This document shows, piece by piece, positions 12,401 through 24,707 of a DNA stretch of 64,000 nucleotides; position 1 is the first letter of the stretch, and every line of letters starts with the position of its first letter. Under the pieces are notes generated by a model that saw only the letters and a list, made by a program, of their open reading frames with translations, searched no databases and had not been told where the DNA came from. Origin of the DNA: Circinella minor (lineage: Eukaryota > Mucoromycota > Mucoromycetes > Mucorales > Lichtheimiaceae); NCBI GenBank assembly GCA_016758965.1, contig JAEPRB010000017.1:62001-126000 (forward strand). Direction: 5' to 3'. The translations under genes were made by a program, and so were the position numbers.

Positions 12401-13328
12401 AATGTTTCGGCTCTTCAGTCGTTTACCAAGTTGGTTGATATATGAAAAAGCTTTTTTTAATCTTCCAGAATGCATATATATGTATATATCATCAGTTACG
12501 TATATATTGGAATCTGCGTAATTTTTTTCATGAATAAATATTTTATTTAGATTTTAATCATGGCTAGTAACTAAAAGTCATTTGTCAAGAGCACAGTTAA
12601 AAAAAAGAGGAAAAGGATGGAAACAGATTTGTATATATATGCAACTTCATTTGACAAATGGTTGGAACGTGTTTTTTCAAATAGCACTAGATCAGTGGTA
12701 TTGCTAGAGGTCGATTCATAAAATTTTTACCATGGCGAGAAAGAAGGGGTGAATATTATATAACGTAGGTTATGTGAGATAGTAAAGGTAACAGGAAGTA
12801 GTACTGTATTATATACCTCAACCAGCACCAGAGGATGCTATGGATATCCCCATCTCCTCTCCTACGTACCCAATCCCCACATCTAAACTAGAATACCTTT
12901 TATATTACTCTCTTTGCAGCTCCATTCCTCCTTCCCTTCTTTTTTCTCAATTTTTTTCTCTTACTTTTCAGCCACACCAAACAGCCTTTGCTCTCACCAA
13001 TTTAACTTTTTCCCATACTGGGTTTTTTCAGTTTCATTCTCTACCCCTATTTCATATGTATATATACAATTGCTCTTAATCATACCTTACCGCAAGGAAG
13101 CGACCACAGGCCTATAGGCGAAAATCCATTAGTCTTCCATCTTAATAAATTTAAAATTTTAAACTATTATATACCTCTATTTACATGTTTGTAAACAGTA
13201 AAATTTTACTAAGCTATTGCGGTATTCGGGAAAGTGTTGAAGTGAAAAGAAATATGATAAAGGGGGTAGAAAAGGAGGAGTGATTTTTTTTCGTAAAAAA
13301 GATAGTACATTTACAGTAACTACAGTTA
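9401..13328. other. Gene-poor stretch of 3.9 kb
   Basis: No gene can be supported. Open frames here are short and lack family resemblance or splice context. It includes repeated TACGTA palindromes, a small inverted repeat (CGATACCC at 11311-11318 against GGGTATCG at 11334-11341), an AACCGGTTCTTT motif at 11001-11012 that recurs at 36089-36100, and pyrimidine-rich DNA at 12850-13060. The open minus frame at 12128-11859 (starting MQEEDDNFPFPAGDV) is not recognised and is probably chance or a relic. Confidence 0.5.
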
Positions 13329-13794
13329 TTAAATGTTGGGGAGATAGACAGGTGACTTTGGCCCATCGTCCGCTACCTCAATCATATGTCTACTTTCATT
13401 AAGCCGAACAATTTGCGGGTGTACATGCTCAAAAGTAAGGAAGTGGGTGTTATATTTTGAGCAAATCGCAATTTTTGCAATTCCTGATTGTGTTCTTCCT
13501 CCAAACTATTTAAGACACTTCCGACAGCAGTATTTCTGTACCAAGCTCATCTACGTGGATCTTACCATCAGCATGATATTTCAATCGACCATCACTCATT
13601 CCTTGACTACGTAACTGAATAGACATAGGATCCAGCTCAATTTCTCCTGGATAAAAAGTCACACCATGACCATGGTGTGTCAGGAATTTATTACAATTTT
13701 TTAAGAGTGTGTCAACAACATAAAACCGCAAGCATCCTTCGGATGATACCAGAGTTTTTCCTGCGCCTTGATATAATTCAACCCTATATTATTC
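13329..13794 (-). pseudogene. Decayed coding fragment, family not recognised
   Basis: Two overlapping minus-strand open stretches in different frames look protein-coding. The first (13794-13510) reads through residues such as FYVVDTLLKNCNKFL and KIHVDELGTEILLSEVS and has no ATG start. The second (13505-13329) continues with SGIAKIAICSKYNTHF and ends YLPNI before a stop. They are offset by one base at about 13510, with a stop codon in each frame at the junction. Codon composition differs from the noncoding flanks. The simplest reading is an old gene broken by a one-base frameshift and lacking its 5' part. I cannot name the family; a dispersed, TE-associated mucoralean gene family is a guess. 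Confidence 0.4.
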
Positions 13795-15180
13795 TGTTTA
13801 GTTTACACACGTCCTATTAGGCGTTTTATACAGAGTATGAAAGCCTTTTGAAACTGGTTTGTTCTTCTGTCTGTCTGTCACGCTTTTAGCAGAGTCTCAA
13901 ATACATATGTTTTTTTTATGCAATTTTTATTCTGATGGCAGACACAGCGCAATCCTTAAACACGAAGAAGAATTTGGCCTCATCCAATGTCCGTCCGGCG
14001 CTCAATATGTACCAAGTTTTTTTTTAATTTTTTAATCCTTTTTTTGGATTGATTATCTTTTCAATTGATGATGATGATTGTCTTAATATTAAAGCTATGT
14101 GTTTTACTTGCGTACAGTTTATAAATTCAAACACATATTATATCATAGAAAATAGTTATTTGTTTTTTTTTCGTGTATAAAAGTAAGTTATGTATTTTAT
14201 TCACAGATGATTACAACAATGAACCATAAGGGTGAAGAAAACTTCAAAGTCTATTCAAACTTGCAAGTGACTTGTTTATCAATCAACCCAGTTTTTTAAT
14301 CACAACAGCTCTAACATAATTCATAACTCATCATCATTACAGCGTTAGTAACCTAACGTACTGTATTTTTAATATTTTAGAGTCATATGCCATATTAATT
14401 AAAGCATTTAGTTATATATTTTTACCATTATATATAAGAAATTTTACATGAGAGATAGTCAAAACAAAAATTGCTTTAAAAAGCACCAACTTTCACCAGG
14501 TAATGTTGAGCTGAAGTCACAGCTACTACATAAAAGGGGAGCACTTTTACCGCTTTCAGTCAATAAAGAAACACTTCAGGATATACCTACATATCTGTAC
14601 AGTTGATGTTACATCTTCGCATTGATAGAATATAAAAGCTAGCATTTTCTTGGATTGACTCGACGTGCTGGAACGTACAAAAGCAGTGACATACCCATAT
14701 ATGCAACCTTGCTCAACAAGAAACTCAACAATGAATCTCATTGTCCAATTTAAAGTTATTTTTTTTATTTGATGATGTGGAAATAAGATTAAATCCAAAG
14801 CCGAAAAGCATAGCTGCATTATTGATCGGTCACTGCTTCATATTATTAAAAGTTATAAATCGTACTAATGTATCAAACGACCGAATCAAACCTTCAGTAC
14901 CTTACTATTATTACCTACTCCTTGGTATCTAGTTTTGAAATAATATAGCTAGATTCTCCATAAGGTACTATTCTTTAATATAGACAAGGAGGATGCGGAT
15001 GAACAGGAATTATACCTATATAAATAAAAACATACAGTACTTTCATTGATGATCATGGATCCTTGGATCAAAATTCTCGTTACGATATATGACACTGGGT
15101 TATGTATCGCCATTGCAAGTAAAACTATCTTTTACGTTGAGCAAATTTAAAACGATGCAAATGACTCATCTTTTTAGACA
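13795..15180. other. Intergenic stretch between two relics
   Basis: AT-rich DNA with short open frames on both strands; none is supported. It may contain further unrecognisable decay products of the flanking relics. Confidence 0.4.
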
Positions 15181-15567
15181 GGTATTACTGATGAAGAACA
15201 AGAAGATATTGTGATAGTAGTTGTAACAGTAGTAATACGTAGTAGTAGTACCGCGAAAATGTTAAACTACATAGATCCGACCTTTGAAGCTATTGCACGA
15301 GTTTCTACTCTCAGTTCTATAGCTAATATGGATACTATTCATGAAGTGAAAATAATGACAGAAAAGATTTGGATTCTCTTATAGCCAAAATAGAATATAA
15401 AGAAAATATCTAAGGCTGGTGTTGACAGAGCACAGGATTTAAAACATGTGAAGTTCGAGAACACTGCAGTTATTCGTTGCGATGTATTGCATGATGTAAT
15501 AACAAACAAGGGTATTCGATGTTCTTATTCTCAAAGACCTCGGAAATACTTGAAGCATATTTTTTGA
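15181..15567 (+). pseudogene. Decayed coding fragment, family not recognised
   Basis: Three successive plus-strand open stretches in shifted frames read as one protein-like sequence: GITDEEQEDIVIVV to IMTEKIW (15181-15372), then DSLIAKIEYKENI (15372-15410), then SKAGVDRAQDLKHVKF to KYLKHIF with a stop at 15565-15567. The balanced amino-acid composition (Asp, Glu, Ala, Val, Arg) is unlike the surrounding Ile/Lys/Tyr/Phe noise. No ATG, no convincing introns and no known domain are seen. Most likely an inactivated gene remnant; a spliced gene with unusual introns is less likely. Confidence 0.3.
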
Positions 15568-16269
15568 TGTAAAATTTTTTTATAGCCACAACCTGTAATT
15601 AAAATGTTACATTATCATGGTATAGTTTATTATATATAATCTTATTTTTTTTCTCCTCCTGGTGATAATTATATATATATCATTGGTACCCTTCTTCTTA
15701 TTATTGTTAGTACAGAAACAAAAATTCTAATAATTGCACGTGGATTCCTTTTGTTGTTGTTGTTTGTAATTTCTGATTTTAAGGAAAGATGAAAAAAAAG
15801 AAGGTTGTTGTTGTGCCACCATGATATCGATAACATACATTTTTAGACAGTTCTCCCGTCTTTACATAACCCGACCAAAAAAAAAAAAAACTTAATAACC
15901 TTAATAAAAAGAAGAAAAAAGAGAAACCATATAAATCAAGTCTTATTATTATTCTTATTATTATTCCTAATAAAAATGAAAGATTAATATCCAAGAAGTA
16001 AATTTTTTTGAACAGAAAATAGCAAAAAGTCATGGGAGAGAATACAAAATATCATCATGACTTCCAAGTGAAATTTTTACTTTGTATTTTTTCCCTTGCG
16101 CGAGAGTGAAATGAAGAGGGGGATTAATGCTGTATTGGGAATTCACCCGAAACCAAGAGTAGATAAATTACGGGATCTTTTTTTTTTCTTGGTCCGCATC
16201 AACTGACCTGTGTTTTATATTTGATTCTTCTTTTCTTTTTTATTTTATTTTTCTTCTTTGTTCTTCTTC
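15568..16269. other. Upstream region of the trehalose synthase gene
   Basis: AT- and pyrimidine-rich DNA. An AGGGG pentamer at 16117-16121, about 200 bases before the TPS start, matches the yeast stress-response element. Whether it functions in this fungus is unknown. No gene is seen. Confidence 0.35.
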
Positions 16270-16277
16270 TATAAAAC
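16270..16277 (+). promoter_or_regulatory. TATA box of the trehalose synthase gene
   Basis: TATAAAAC follows a CT-rich tract and lies 49 bases upstream of the ATG at 16319. The spacing suits transcription start in the pyrimidine-rich leader that follows. Confidence 0.5.
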
Positions 16278-16318
16278 TTTCTTAATTCTTTACTTTGTTT
16301 TAAAAGTAAAACACAACT

Positions 16319-19199
16319 ATGGCTTCGTCTTCGACAACAGAAAACGCCACAGGGAAAAACCTTCGTTTACTTGTCGTGTCAAATCGTTTACCTGTCACTG
16401 TTAATAAAGACCCAACTACCAATGAATATGATTTCAAAATGTCGTCTGGTGGTTTAGTTGCTGCATTAAGTGGTCTTAAGAAAATGATGTCCTTTACATG
16501 GATCGGGTGGCCAGGTAACAACAACGAAAAAATAGAAAAAAAAAACTATTACTATTTCTATTATTATGTACAAGTTCAGCAAGGGTCTTGAGAAAAGACG
16601 CGTTATATTATTCTATACTAAATTATCATTTTTTTATTTCATTTTATGCAGGCCAAGATATACCATTGGATGATAGAAAAGATGTTGAAGAACGTCTTTT
16701 AAAGGAAACTTCAACTATGCCAGTCTTTGTGGATCAAGAATTAGCAGATTTGCATTATAATGGATTTTCAAACAGGTAAATAAAAAAGATGTTTATTACC
16801 ATGATTTTGAATTCTTCGATTACTCACAAGTCTCTATGAAATTCCTTGATATTTAGTATTTTATGGCCCCTTTTTCATTATCATCCTGGTGAAATCTCAT
16901 TCAATGAGGAATGGTGGGAAGGTTATCAGCGAGTTAACCAACAATTTGCTGATGCTATTGATCGAATTGTCGAAGATGGTGATCTTGTTTGGATTCAAGA
17001 TTATCATTTGATGTTATTACCATCTATGCTTCGTAAAAAAACTAAGAAGGATATTAAGATTGGGTGGTTCCTGCATACACCATTCCCAAGTAGTGAGATT
17101 TACAGGTAAGTAATAACAAAAATAATGCTTTTATTTTTCACTTGTATATATATCGAGATGTGAATTGTTGTGTGTGTGTGTGTGTGTGTATGAGAATATT
17201 CTAAAGAAATTAATAATAAACTTTGTTTCTAAAATAATCTTTTAGAATTCTACCTGTAAGAAAGGAAATTCTTTTGGGTGTATTGGAAAGTGACCTGCTT
17301 GGATTTCATACATATGATTATGCACGACACTTTTTATCTTCGTGCACACGTATTCTCGGACTTTCAACCATGCCCAATGGTGTCGAATTTGAAGGAAGGT
17401 ATGTGCACGTCGGGACCTTCCCCATCGGCATTGATCCCGAGAAATTCACAGATAATTTGCAAGTGACCAAAGTTCAAGATCGTATTGCTCAACTTAAAAA
17501 CCGTTTTGGTGATTGTAAACTAATTGTTGGTGTGGATCGTTTGGATTATATTAAAGGTGTTCCTCAAAAAATGCATGCCATGGAAGTATTCTTGAGCCAA
17601 CATCCAGAATGGGTTGGTAAAGTGGTACTCGTACAATTGGCTGTACCTTCTCGAGAAGATGTTGAAGAATACCAACATCTTAGAAGTACGATTAATGAAT
17701 TGGTTGGTAGAATCAATGGTCAATATGGCACAGTTGAATTCGTTCCCATTCATTTCATGCATCGATCCATCCCATTTGATGAATTGACGGCTCTTTATGC
17801 AGCTGCGGATGTTTGTCTTGTATCATCTACTCGTGATGGCATGAACTTAGTGTCGTACGAGTATATTGCCGCACAAAAGAATAATCATGGCGTGCTAATC
17901 CTATCTGAGTTTGCTGGTGCTGCACAATCACTTAATGGATCGATCATTGTGAACCCATGGAATACTGAAGAGTTGGCCAATGCGATCTATGAGGCAGTCA
18001 CAATGCCCGACGATGTCCGAAAGACAAATCATCAAAAGCTTTATCGTTATGTGACAAAGTACACAGCTGCTTATTGGGGTCTTAGTTTTGTCAATGAGTT
18101 GCGAGTAAGTAAAAAAAAATCATACGAAATATACACAAAACAATTTTATAAGTGTGTGAACAAAGTCCCTCTTTTTGCATGTAAGCAATTATTAATTTAA
18201 GTATCTTTTTATGCAAATATATAGCGGATCAGCGAGGAATTTGGCCAACGTATGTCGATCCCTGAGCTCAACTTTAAAAATGTCGTTACTCGATTTGAAG
18301 AATCCAAGGCCAAGAAGCTTATTTTATTGGATTACGATGGTACATTGACGACAACACATAAACTACCTGAATTTGCAAAACCATCCCAAACTGTATTGGA
18401 TCACTTGAAGACACTTGCATCCAAACCGGATACTTATGTCTACATATTATCGGGCCGTGGACGAAAACATTTGGATGCATGGTTTGATTCGACAGGTGTT
18501 GGTTTATCTGCTGAACATGGCTGTTTCTATAAGCATCCTGTCAGCATTCGTGATAAGGTTAACCCTGTACAATCATCATCACACGAAAGCAAGTTGATAA
18601 AGGAGGTGGATAATAATTGGTATTGTTTGGTAGAACAAATTGATCCTAGTTGGAAGGAAACCATTCGTCCACTATTCCAACATTATACAGAACGAACACC
18701 TGGGTCATTTATTGAAGAAAAAGAAATTAATTTGACTTGGCATTACCGTAATGCAGATCCAGAATTTGGTAGTTGGCAAGCAACCGAATTGCAAGTCAAT
18801 CTTGAAAAGTTACTGAGTCATATGGCTTTATCTGTAAGTGTAATTTTATTTTTTTGACCTAATGAAAATAAAGGGTTAGTTTTTTAGTTTTGTTGTGGTA
18901 TTTTAAACAAGTATATGTATGGTTTATAGATTGTTCTGGGTAATAAAACGCTTGAATTGCGTCCATCTTCGATTGATAAATCAACAGCAGTTCGTAATAT
19001 CCTTAAAGATCTTCAGTTATCGACTATAGATTATATTTTATGTGTTGGCGATGGCAAGACGGATGAAGTAGTATTTACTTTGCTCAATGATATCCCTCAA
19101 GCCATTACAAGCACAGTTGGCAAAAAACAAACAGAAGCACATAATTATATCCCAAATGTTGATATGGTGAACAATCTCGTTGAAGAATTAGGAAAATAA
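16319..19199 (+). CDS. Trehalose-6-phosphate synthase / phosphatase, two-domain protein
   Basis: Six exons: 16319-16514, 16652-16775, 16857-17105, 17246-18104, 18225-18833 and 18930-19199, giving 768 aa. The first ~475 residues are a GT20 trehalose-6-phosphate synthase domain (SNRLPV, WIGWPG, FHYHPGE, WFLHTPFPSSEIYR, GVDRLDYIKG, TRDGMNLVSYEY), which makes trehalose-6-P from UDP-glucose and glucose-6-P. Residues about 477-768 are a HAD-type trehalose phosphatase domain with the nucleophile motif DYDGTLT (D512, D514) and a GDGKTDE motif (D720, D724). The catalytic acidic residues are therefore kept, although the usual GDD reads GDG. The protein is probably bifunctional or a regulatory/phosphatase subunit; sequence alone does not settle which. 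Trehalose serves stress protection and spore reserves in fungi. The gene converges on eL8 with 275 bases between stop codons. A (TG)n run sits in intron 3. Confidence 0.93.
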
Positions 19200-19221
19200 G
19201 CAACCTCAAAGTATCAAGTAT

Positions 19222-19254
19222 ACACACACACATAAACACACACACACACACACA
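19222..19254. repeat. (CA)n microsatellite
   Basis: An interrupted CA dinucleotide run just after the trehalose synthase stop codon, in its 3' untranslated region. Confidence 0.8.
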
Positions 19255-19474
19255 TATTATTATTATCCATTAAAAATAAACCCATGTACCCTTCAGCCCT
19301 TTAAGCATTTAACCTGTAAAAAAATATTGATGACAATAAAATTTATTACAACAAAGAAAAACGAGTGGAAATGGTTTGTTTTAAACCACAAAAACCATGT
19401 ATATAATGAGTCTATAATAAGGTTGTTCTATTGTCTATCGATAGATTGTTGTTAGCAAAGAAGCCAAAAGTAAT

Positions 19475-20672
19475 TTATTGACGAGCAGCAATTTCCTTGG
19501 CAACGAGAGCTTCACGCTTGGCAAGACGAGCGTTAGACTTGGGACCGTTGATACCACCACCCCATGTACGGCGGAGTTCATCAGTCTTTTCGGCAAAGTT
19601 AGCGTTGACGGCAGAGACAATGTTAGCCAATTCAGCCTTATCAGCTTCATTGACTTCGGTGAAAGCCAAAGCGGTAGCGTTCTTCTTGTGAACGACTTGA
19701 CCGAGACGAGCCTTACCCTTGACAATAGCGTATGGGACACCCATCTTGCGGCACAAAGCGGGCAAGAAAAGGACCAATTCAATAGGGTCGACATCATCAG
19801 CAATAATGACTAATTGAGCCTTCTTTTGTTCAATCAAGGCAGTGATGTGGTTCAAACCATACTTGACAACGACGGGCTTATCGGTCTTGATGGCTTCCTT
19901 ACCTTCAGCCTTGGCAGCGGCAGCGGCACGGATACGTTCACGCTTTTCAACCTTGGTTTCGGGACGGTACTTGTCAGCCAACTTGAACACTTGAGCAGCA
20001 GTGTTCTTGTCCAAGGTCTTGGTGAATTGGTTGATAGCAGGGGGGACCTTCAAACGTTGATAGATGATCTTCTTTTGACGTTGAAGACGGACATATGCGG
20101 GCCACTTGACGAAACGAGAGACATCACGCTTGGGTTGAACATCTTGACCTATATAATATATTTATATATAATTCCAAATAAGTCGATTAATTTTAAAACG
20201 GTTCTCGGTACATTCAAATGTTGAAGTTCGAATTCGCATTGAAACGTAACAATGGTTGCTTTGAGTGTTGTAAAAAGAAAAATGTTGTCCGTTGTGCGAA
20301 TGAACTCATGTTGAATCGTCGTTTTTTTTAAAAAAATTATTCTATAAAATATTAATTGTATGCGTACCAATGCCAAAGTTCTTAGCGCGCTTCTCGAACA
20401 AGGGGTTAGCAGGTGTCTTGGAACCTTGCTTGGCCTTGATAGGATAAGGAGCGGGAGCGACCTTCTTGCCGGTGGACTTCTTGGCTGGGGCCTATATATA
20501 TATATTATTATGAATTAATTACTGTTATTTAGTATCAAGAATTTATCATATCCATTTTAATTCATCCATCCAGCCATCCATCCATCCATCCATTCAATCA
20601 TTTATTCATCCATCTATTCATCCATTCATAGATACATTTCATTCAATTCAAAATTCAATGTGATCGTACCAT
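19475..20672 (-). CDS. 60S ribosomal protein eL8 (L8/L7a)
   Basis: Three exons: 20672-20670 (the ATG alone), 20491-20368 and 20148-19475, giving 266 aa, the normal family length. It begins [16 protein letters not shown] and contains [34 protein letters not shown], the L7Ae-type RNA-binding region ([35 protein letters not shown]) and the C-terminal [10 protein letters not shown]. It binds 25S rRNA in the large subunit. Codon use is strikingly different from its neighbours: strong preference for C-ending codons (AAG, GCC, GTC, ATC), as expected for a highly expressed gene. A coding exon consisting only of the initiator ATG is known in ribosomal protein genes. Intron 1 carries an ATCC/ATTC tandem repeat. 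Confidence 0.96.
20561..20630. repeat. ATCC/ATTC tetranucleotide repeat in eL8 intron 1
   Basis: Degenerate tandem CATC/CATT units (TCCATCCATCCATCCATTC and similar) fill the middle of the first intron of the eL8 gene. Confidence 0.75.
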
Positions 20673-22017
20673 TTGCTATTATTGAAGAAAAGAAGGATTA
20701 ATTCTTGCACCTGTCATTAGCATATTAGCCTCTGCCGATTCGGTTCCTGTGTAACAAATATAAGCGGAGTTTTACTATATGATTGACAACATTTCGGAAG
20801 TTTCCTAGTTTTATTCATATCACCCTTTATATTATTATTAGTTCAATACGCTTTTATTTAGTCATTTGTAGTATCATATATTTTCGAGTTTTGATTAATG
20901 AAGTACTATAAATGTAATCTCAGAAGAAACTAATAATGTACTATGAATAATGGTAGTAATAAAAAGTACGTAAATAATTATAAAAAACCCGGTTGCTTGT
21001 TTTGATTACAAAGCTATTCACGTGTACTTGATTCTGAATGAGTACAATATTGATAATACTGTAGTAGTAAGATAATATATATTTATAAATGACATTACGT
21101 ACAACAAAAACAGTCTTTGGCACAAAGATAATGAAACACCATCATATAGTACGATAATAATAGACATTATAAATGCAAAGCAACCTTTAATATACATATG
21201 CAGGCTGACATCAATTTAGATCGTATTCTTTATGCATCAAAAAATCACAATAATATAATTACTTCTGCAAATATACTTACAGTAATAAAAATTGTACCCT
21301 TTGTAGCCACCATGGTATATAATGTATTGACGCGAGACTTTTCATGTCAAATGTCATCAATAGTTTTTTTAAGTTTATATTAGGTGATGGTTATATATTT
21401 TAAGCGTGTACCTAGAAGTATAAAAAATGACGTCAATTTTAGTATGCTATTTTTGGTATTTTAATCAGTAACATCAATGTAACCGAATTTCGTCACTTTC
21501 ATCGTAGCGAAAGATCTTATAATAACATTTACTTTATCCACCATAGAAGATTACTTGGGTCCGCCACTATTCCTTACGCGTCACACATGATAAAACTCAG
21601 TATATGCAGTGGAGTTTGTTTAGTGTATTTTAGTTTACGGGTAACGATGGTGATGATGATATACTATAGATTAGGATCGGCACATCATAAAAACCATCGA
21701 TTGTAATATTTATAAAATAATGAAACCTTAGTTGATTTTAGCTTCAGGTTGAACGGGGTCTATAAAAATAAATAAATATAAAAACCATCGACTTTCTTTT
21801 TTCTTCATTAAAGTCCATTTTTTCCAGAAAACAATTACGTATCAGCGAAAGACGGTAACTTTGATGTCTAACACTAAATATAATAATATTGTTTTTGAAA
21901 AAATCATGCATTCAGTTCTTTTTCTTTTATACTTAACTTCATCTTTCTTTCTTCGTATTTAATTAGGAATTACATAACCAACCAAGAAAAAAGTAAAGCT
22001 TAACATATTATTAAATA
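20673..22017. other. Intergenic stretch of 1.3 kb between divergent genes
   Basis: It lies between the start of eL8 (minus) and the start of the HAD phosphatase (plus), so it should hold both promoters. It is AT-rich with two TACGTA palindromes near 20948 and 21093. No gene is supported. Confidence 0.45.
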
Positions 22018-23076
22018 ATGACAACAGTTAACACAACTACAAAATACCATGAGAATCGTTTGGAATCGATTCGTCAAAAGAAAGGTTATATTATTGACTT
22101 GGATGGTGTCATATATCATGTTCGTTGGAAAACTATTTTTTTAAAAATAAATAAACAAACAACAGTGTATTAGTCTGAGCAATATTAATTGTAATGTAAA
22201 TTTAGGGTTCGTCACTGTTGCCTGGAGCGAAAGAATTGATTGACTTTTTACAAAATAACAATAAGCAATTTTTGTTTTTGACAAATGATTCAGCTACAAC
22301 ACCAAAAGATTTACAACAAAACTTAAGTCAACATGGTATCCATATTCCAGAAAATCATTTCTATACTTCTGGACAAGCTACAGCAGAATTCTTACATTCT
22401 CAAATGCCTGAGGTAAGAATATCGATTTGCTTTTTCCTTTTTTTTGCAGAATTATTATGAGCTATTCTATATCGACTTCTTTTCTTATTACTATGATTAT
22501 TGTTTATTATAGGGAGGATCATGTTTTGTTATTGGTGAAGATGCTTTAATTAAAACACTCCACGAAAAAGGTTTCACCATGAACGATCAAAACCCAGATT
22601 ATGTTATTTTGGGAACCAGCACTTCACCTGATATCTATAGTTATGAGCAATTGTCAAAAGCCATTCAACTTGTTCTCTACCAGGGCGCCAAATTAATTGC
22701 GACTCATTTGGACATTGAAAACTATGATACTCAAGGCAAAAAACTTCCATCTTGTGGTGCTTTTGCTTCGTTTGTTGAAACTGTGACTAAAACCAAGGCC
22801 TTTTATTGTGGAAAACCATCAGCATTGATTATGCGATATGCACAACGCTTGTTGGGTAAAGGTATACGTTCCCATGAAATCTGCATTATTGGTGATCGAA
22901 TGGAAACGGATATCATTGCTGGTATCAACTCAAAGATCGATTCAGTTCTCGTACTTTCTGGTGTTACAGCAGTGAAAGATGTGGATCAACATGCTTTCCA
23001 ACCTTATCTTATTTTGAATGGTGTATACGAAATAGTACCATCATCATCAACGACGACTACAGAAGAAAAGAATTGA
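22018..23076 (+). CDS. HAD-superfamily phosphatase, NagD/4-nitrophenylphosphatase type
   Basis: Three exons: 22018-22119, 22206-22412 and 22513-23076, giving 290 aa. It has HAD motif I as IIDLDGVIY (D27, D29), LPGAKELIDFL, motif II in FLFLTNDSAT, a subclass IIA cap domain (YVILGTSTSPDIYSYEQL, LIATHLDIENYD), motif III lysine in YCGKPSAL, and motif IV in IIGDRMETDIIAGI. These are the marks of cytosolic class IIA HAD phosphatases such as yeast Pho13, which remove phosphate from small metabolites, including toxic glycolytic side products. The first intron uses a weak donor, GTTCGT; it is the only junction that joins the motif I exon to the next in phase (VIYH/GSSLLPG). The C-terminus is a short Ser/Thr/Glu tail. 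Confidence 0.92.
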
Positions 23077-24647
23077 TTCTCTTCCTTGTGATCATTCCTC
23101 CTAATATAGTAGTATTTTAACGAGCAATGAACATGATGTGCCCCTCCAGATCTTCAAGTACACATATACCTTTCTATTGTTCGCTTTCATGATTCTTATT
23201 GCTATCATTACCAATATAACATATACATCTCTATAGAAGAAAAGCATTATATATATAGCCAGGTGCTATTTTGGTCTATTATCCGCCATTATACTGTAGT
23301 ATATCGCCACAATAAATATTTCACTTTTTTTGCAAATTTCAGAATAATGTATATTTTTATGAATATATAGAAGTTAAGAATGTATTATTACATAATGTTT
23401 TTATAATACAAGTAGGATTGGACTCCCTGGGAAGAAATTTAATAGTAAAGATCTTTTAACATAATAGTTTTTTTGTATTTAGCATAATCCTAATGATATG
23501 AAAATATGGCTTATATACCAGAAACAATTAGGAAAAAGTGATTTTATAAAGCGTATCTGTATGATTAAGTTGCAGTTTTTTTCTATAGTGTAAGAAATAT
23601 CTTCTATAGTAAGCTAAGTTTTCAGTCAATCTTTAGCCATTATATGATAGTGTATATATCTTTTAAAATAAAAATAAATAAAATGTAAAATGTTCACTAG
23701 GCAAACTATGCTTTTTTAACTCGTAACTACCTCTAACACATTGGCCACCCATTGTATACACAAACAGAAAAGGAAAATTAACTTTTCTTTTTAGTTTTTG
23801 TGACTTACTATATCACTATTAACAAACTTGTTCCTTTATAATATAAAAAAAAAAGGCGAAGTGGAAAGAAATTGTGTTGATAAGTAGTATGATTCATAAT
23901 AATGCATGACCTTTATTTTATCAATAAAAAGGCGTTTACGTACGTAATTACCCTTTCAATACTATATACGTACGGGTGGAAGGTATGACGCATACTAAAA
24001 TTATTGAAAAAGTCACTAATTACCAGATAAGAAAATCAAACCGATGCAATGGTTAGAGTCTCTTCTAGAAATCATTACAAAGAGTGCCTGTTAGCAACAG
24101 TGATGAGTATTATCAACATCTTTATGGATTCCCAACTTTTTCTTTTATTTTCGTGTCATTGTCCACTGTGGGTTGATGCGACTCATAGTTGATTACTATA
24201 TTTGTCCAGACCAAATTTATAGTTTTGGAAGAGTCTGGTAACAATTATAATCGATACAAAATAAAACATATACGTGCGTATGTACTTTTTTTGTTTATAT
24301 AGTTATTATTATCATTGTAAAAGAAAACATTTGCATATAAATTTCGTTTGGTCGGAGAAAATAAAGTAGTTGATGTGATACTTCAATGTTACGTAAGTCC
24401 ATTCGGATCACCGATGGGACTACAATTCCTAAAAACAGATGTCAATCTCTTAACCTCCTTATCCGTGAGTCAAATTGCGTTTCCGAACCCTCTCAAAACA
24501 TTTATGCACATACTTGTTGAACCTTGAATAAAATCACGTCTGCCACAATGATACGGGTAATACATAAATCTATTTCATCCTACGAGCGTTTAAGGTTTTC
24601 TGTTACTCTATAATAAAGTTGTTTTTGTGAAACGATGAAACTGATGG
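23077..24647. other. Intergenic stretch of 1.6 kb
   Basis: AT-rich DNA between HAD phosphatase and P450 with several TACGTA palindromes, three of them near 23937-23970. No gene is seen. Confidence 0.5.
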
Positions 24648-24655
24648 TATAAATA
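24648..24655 (+). promoter_or_regulatory. TATA box of the cytochrome P450 gene
   Basis: TATAAATA lies 60 bases upstream of the ATG at 24708, followed by a T/C-rich leader. Confidence 0.5.
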
Positions 24656-24707
24656 CACTTGTTTTTCTTCTATATGGATTAATATATTTCTTTACTCTAT
24701 AACATTT

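Noticed and set aside
12840..13117. Two overlapping plus frames
   Set aside because: Pyrimidine-rich DNA giving Ser/Phe/Pro/Leu noise in both frames at once.
19478..20224. Long open frames on the plus strand opposite eL8
   Set aside because: They are antisense shadows caused by the strong codon bias of the eL8 gene.
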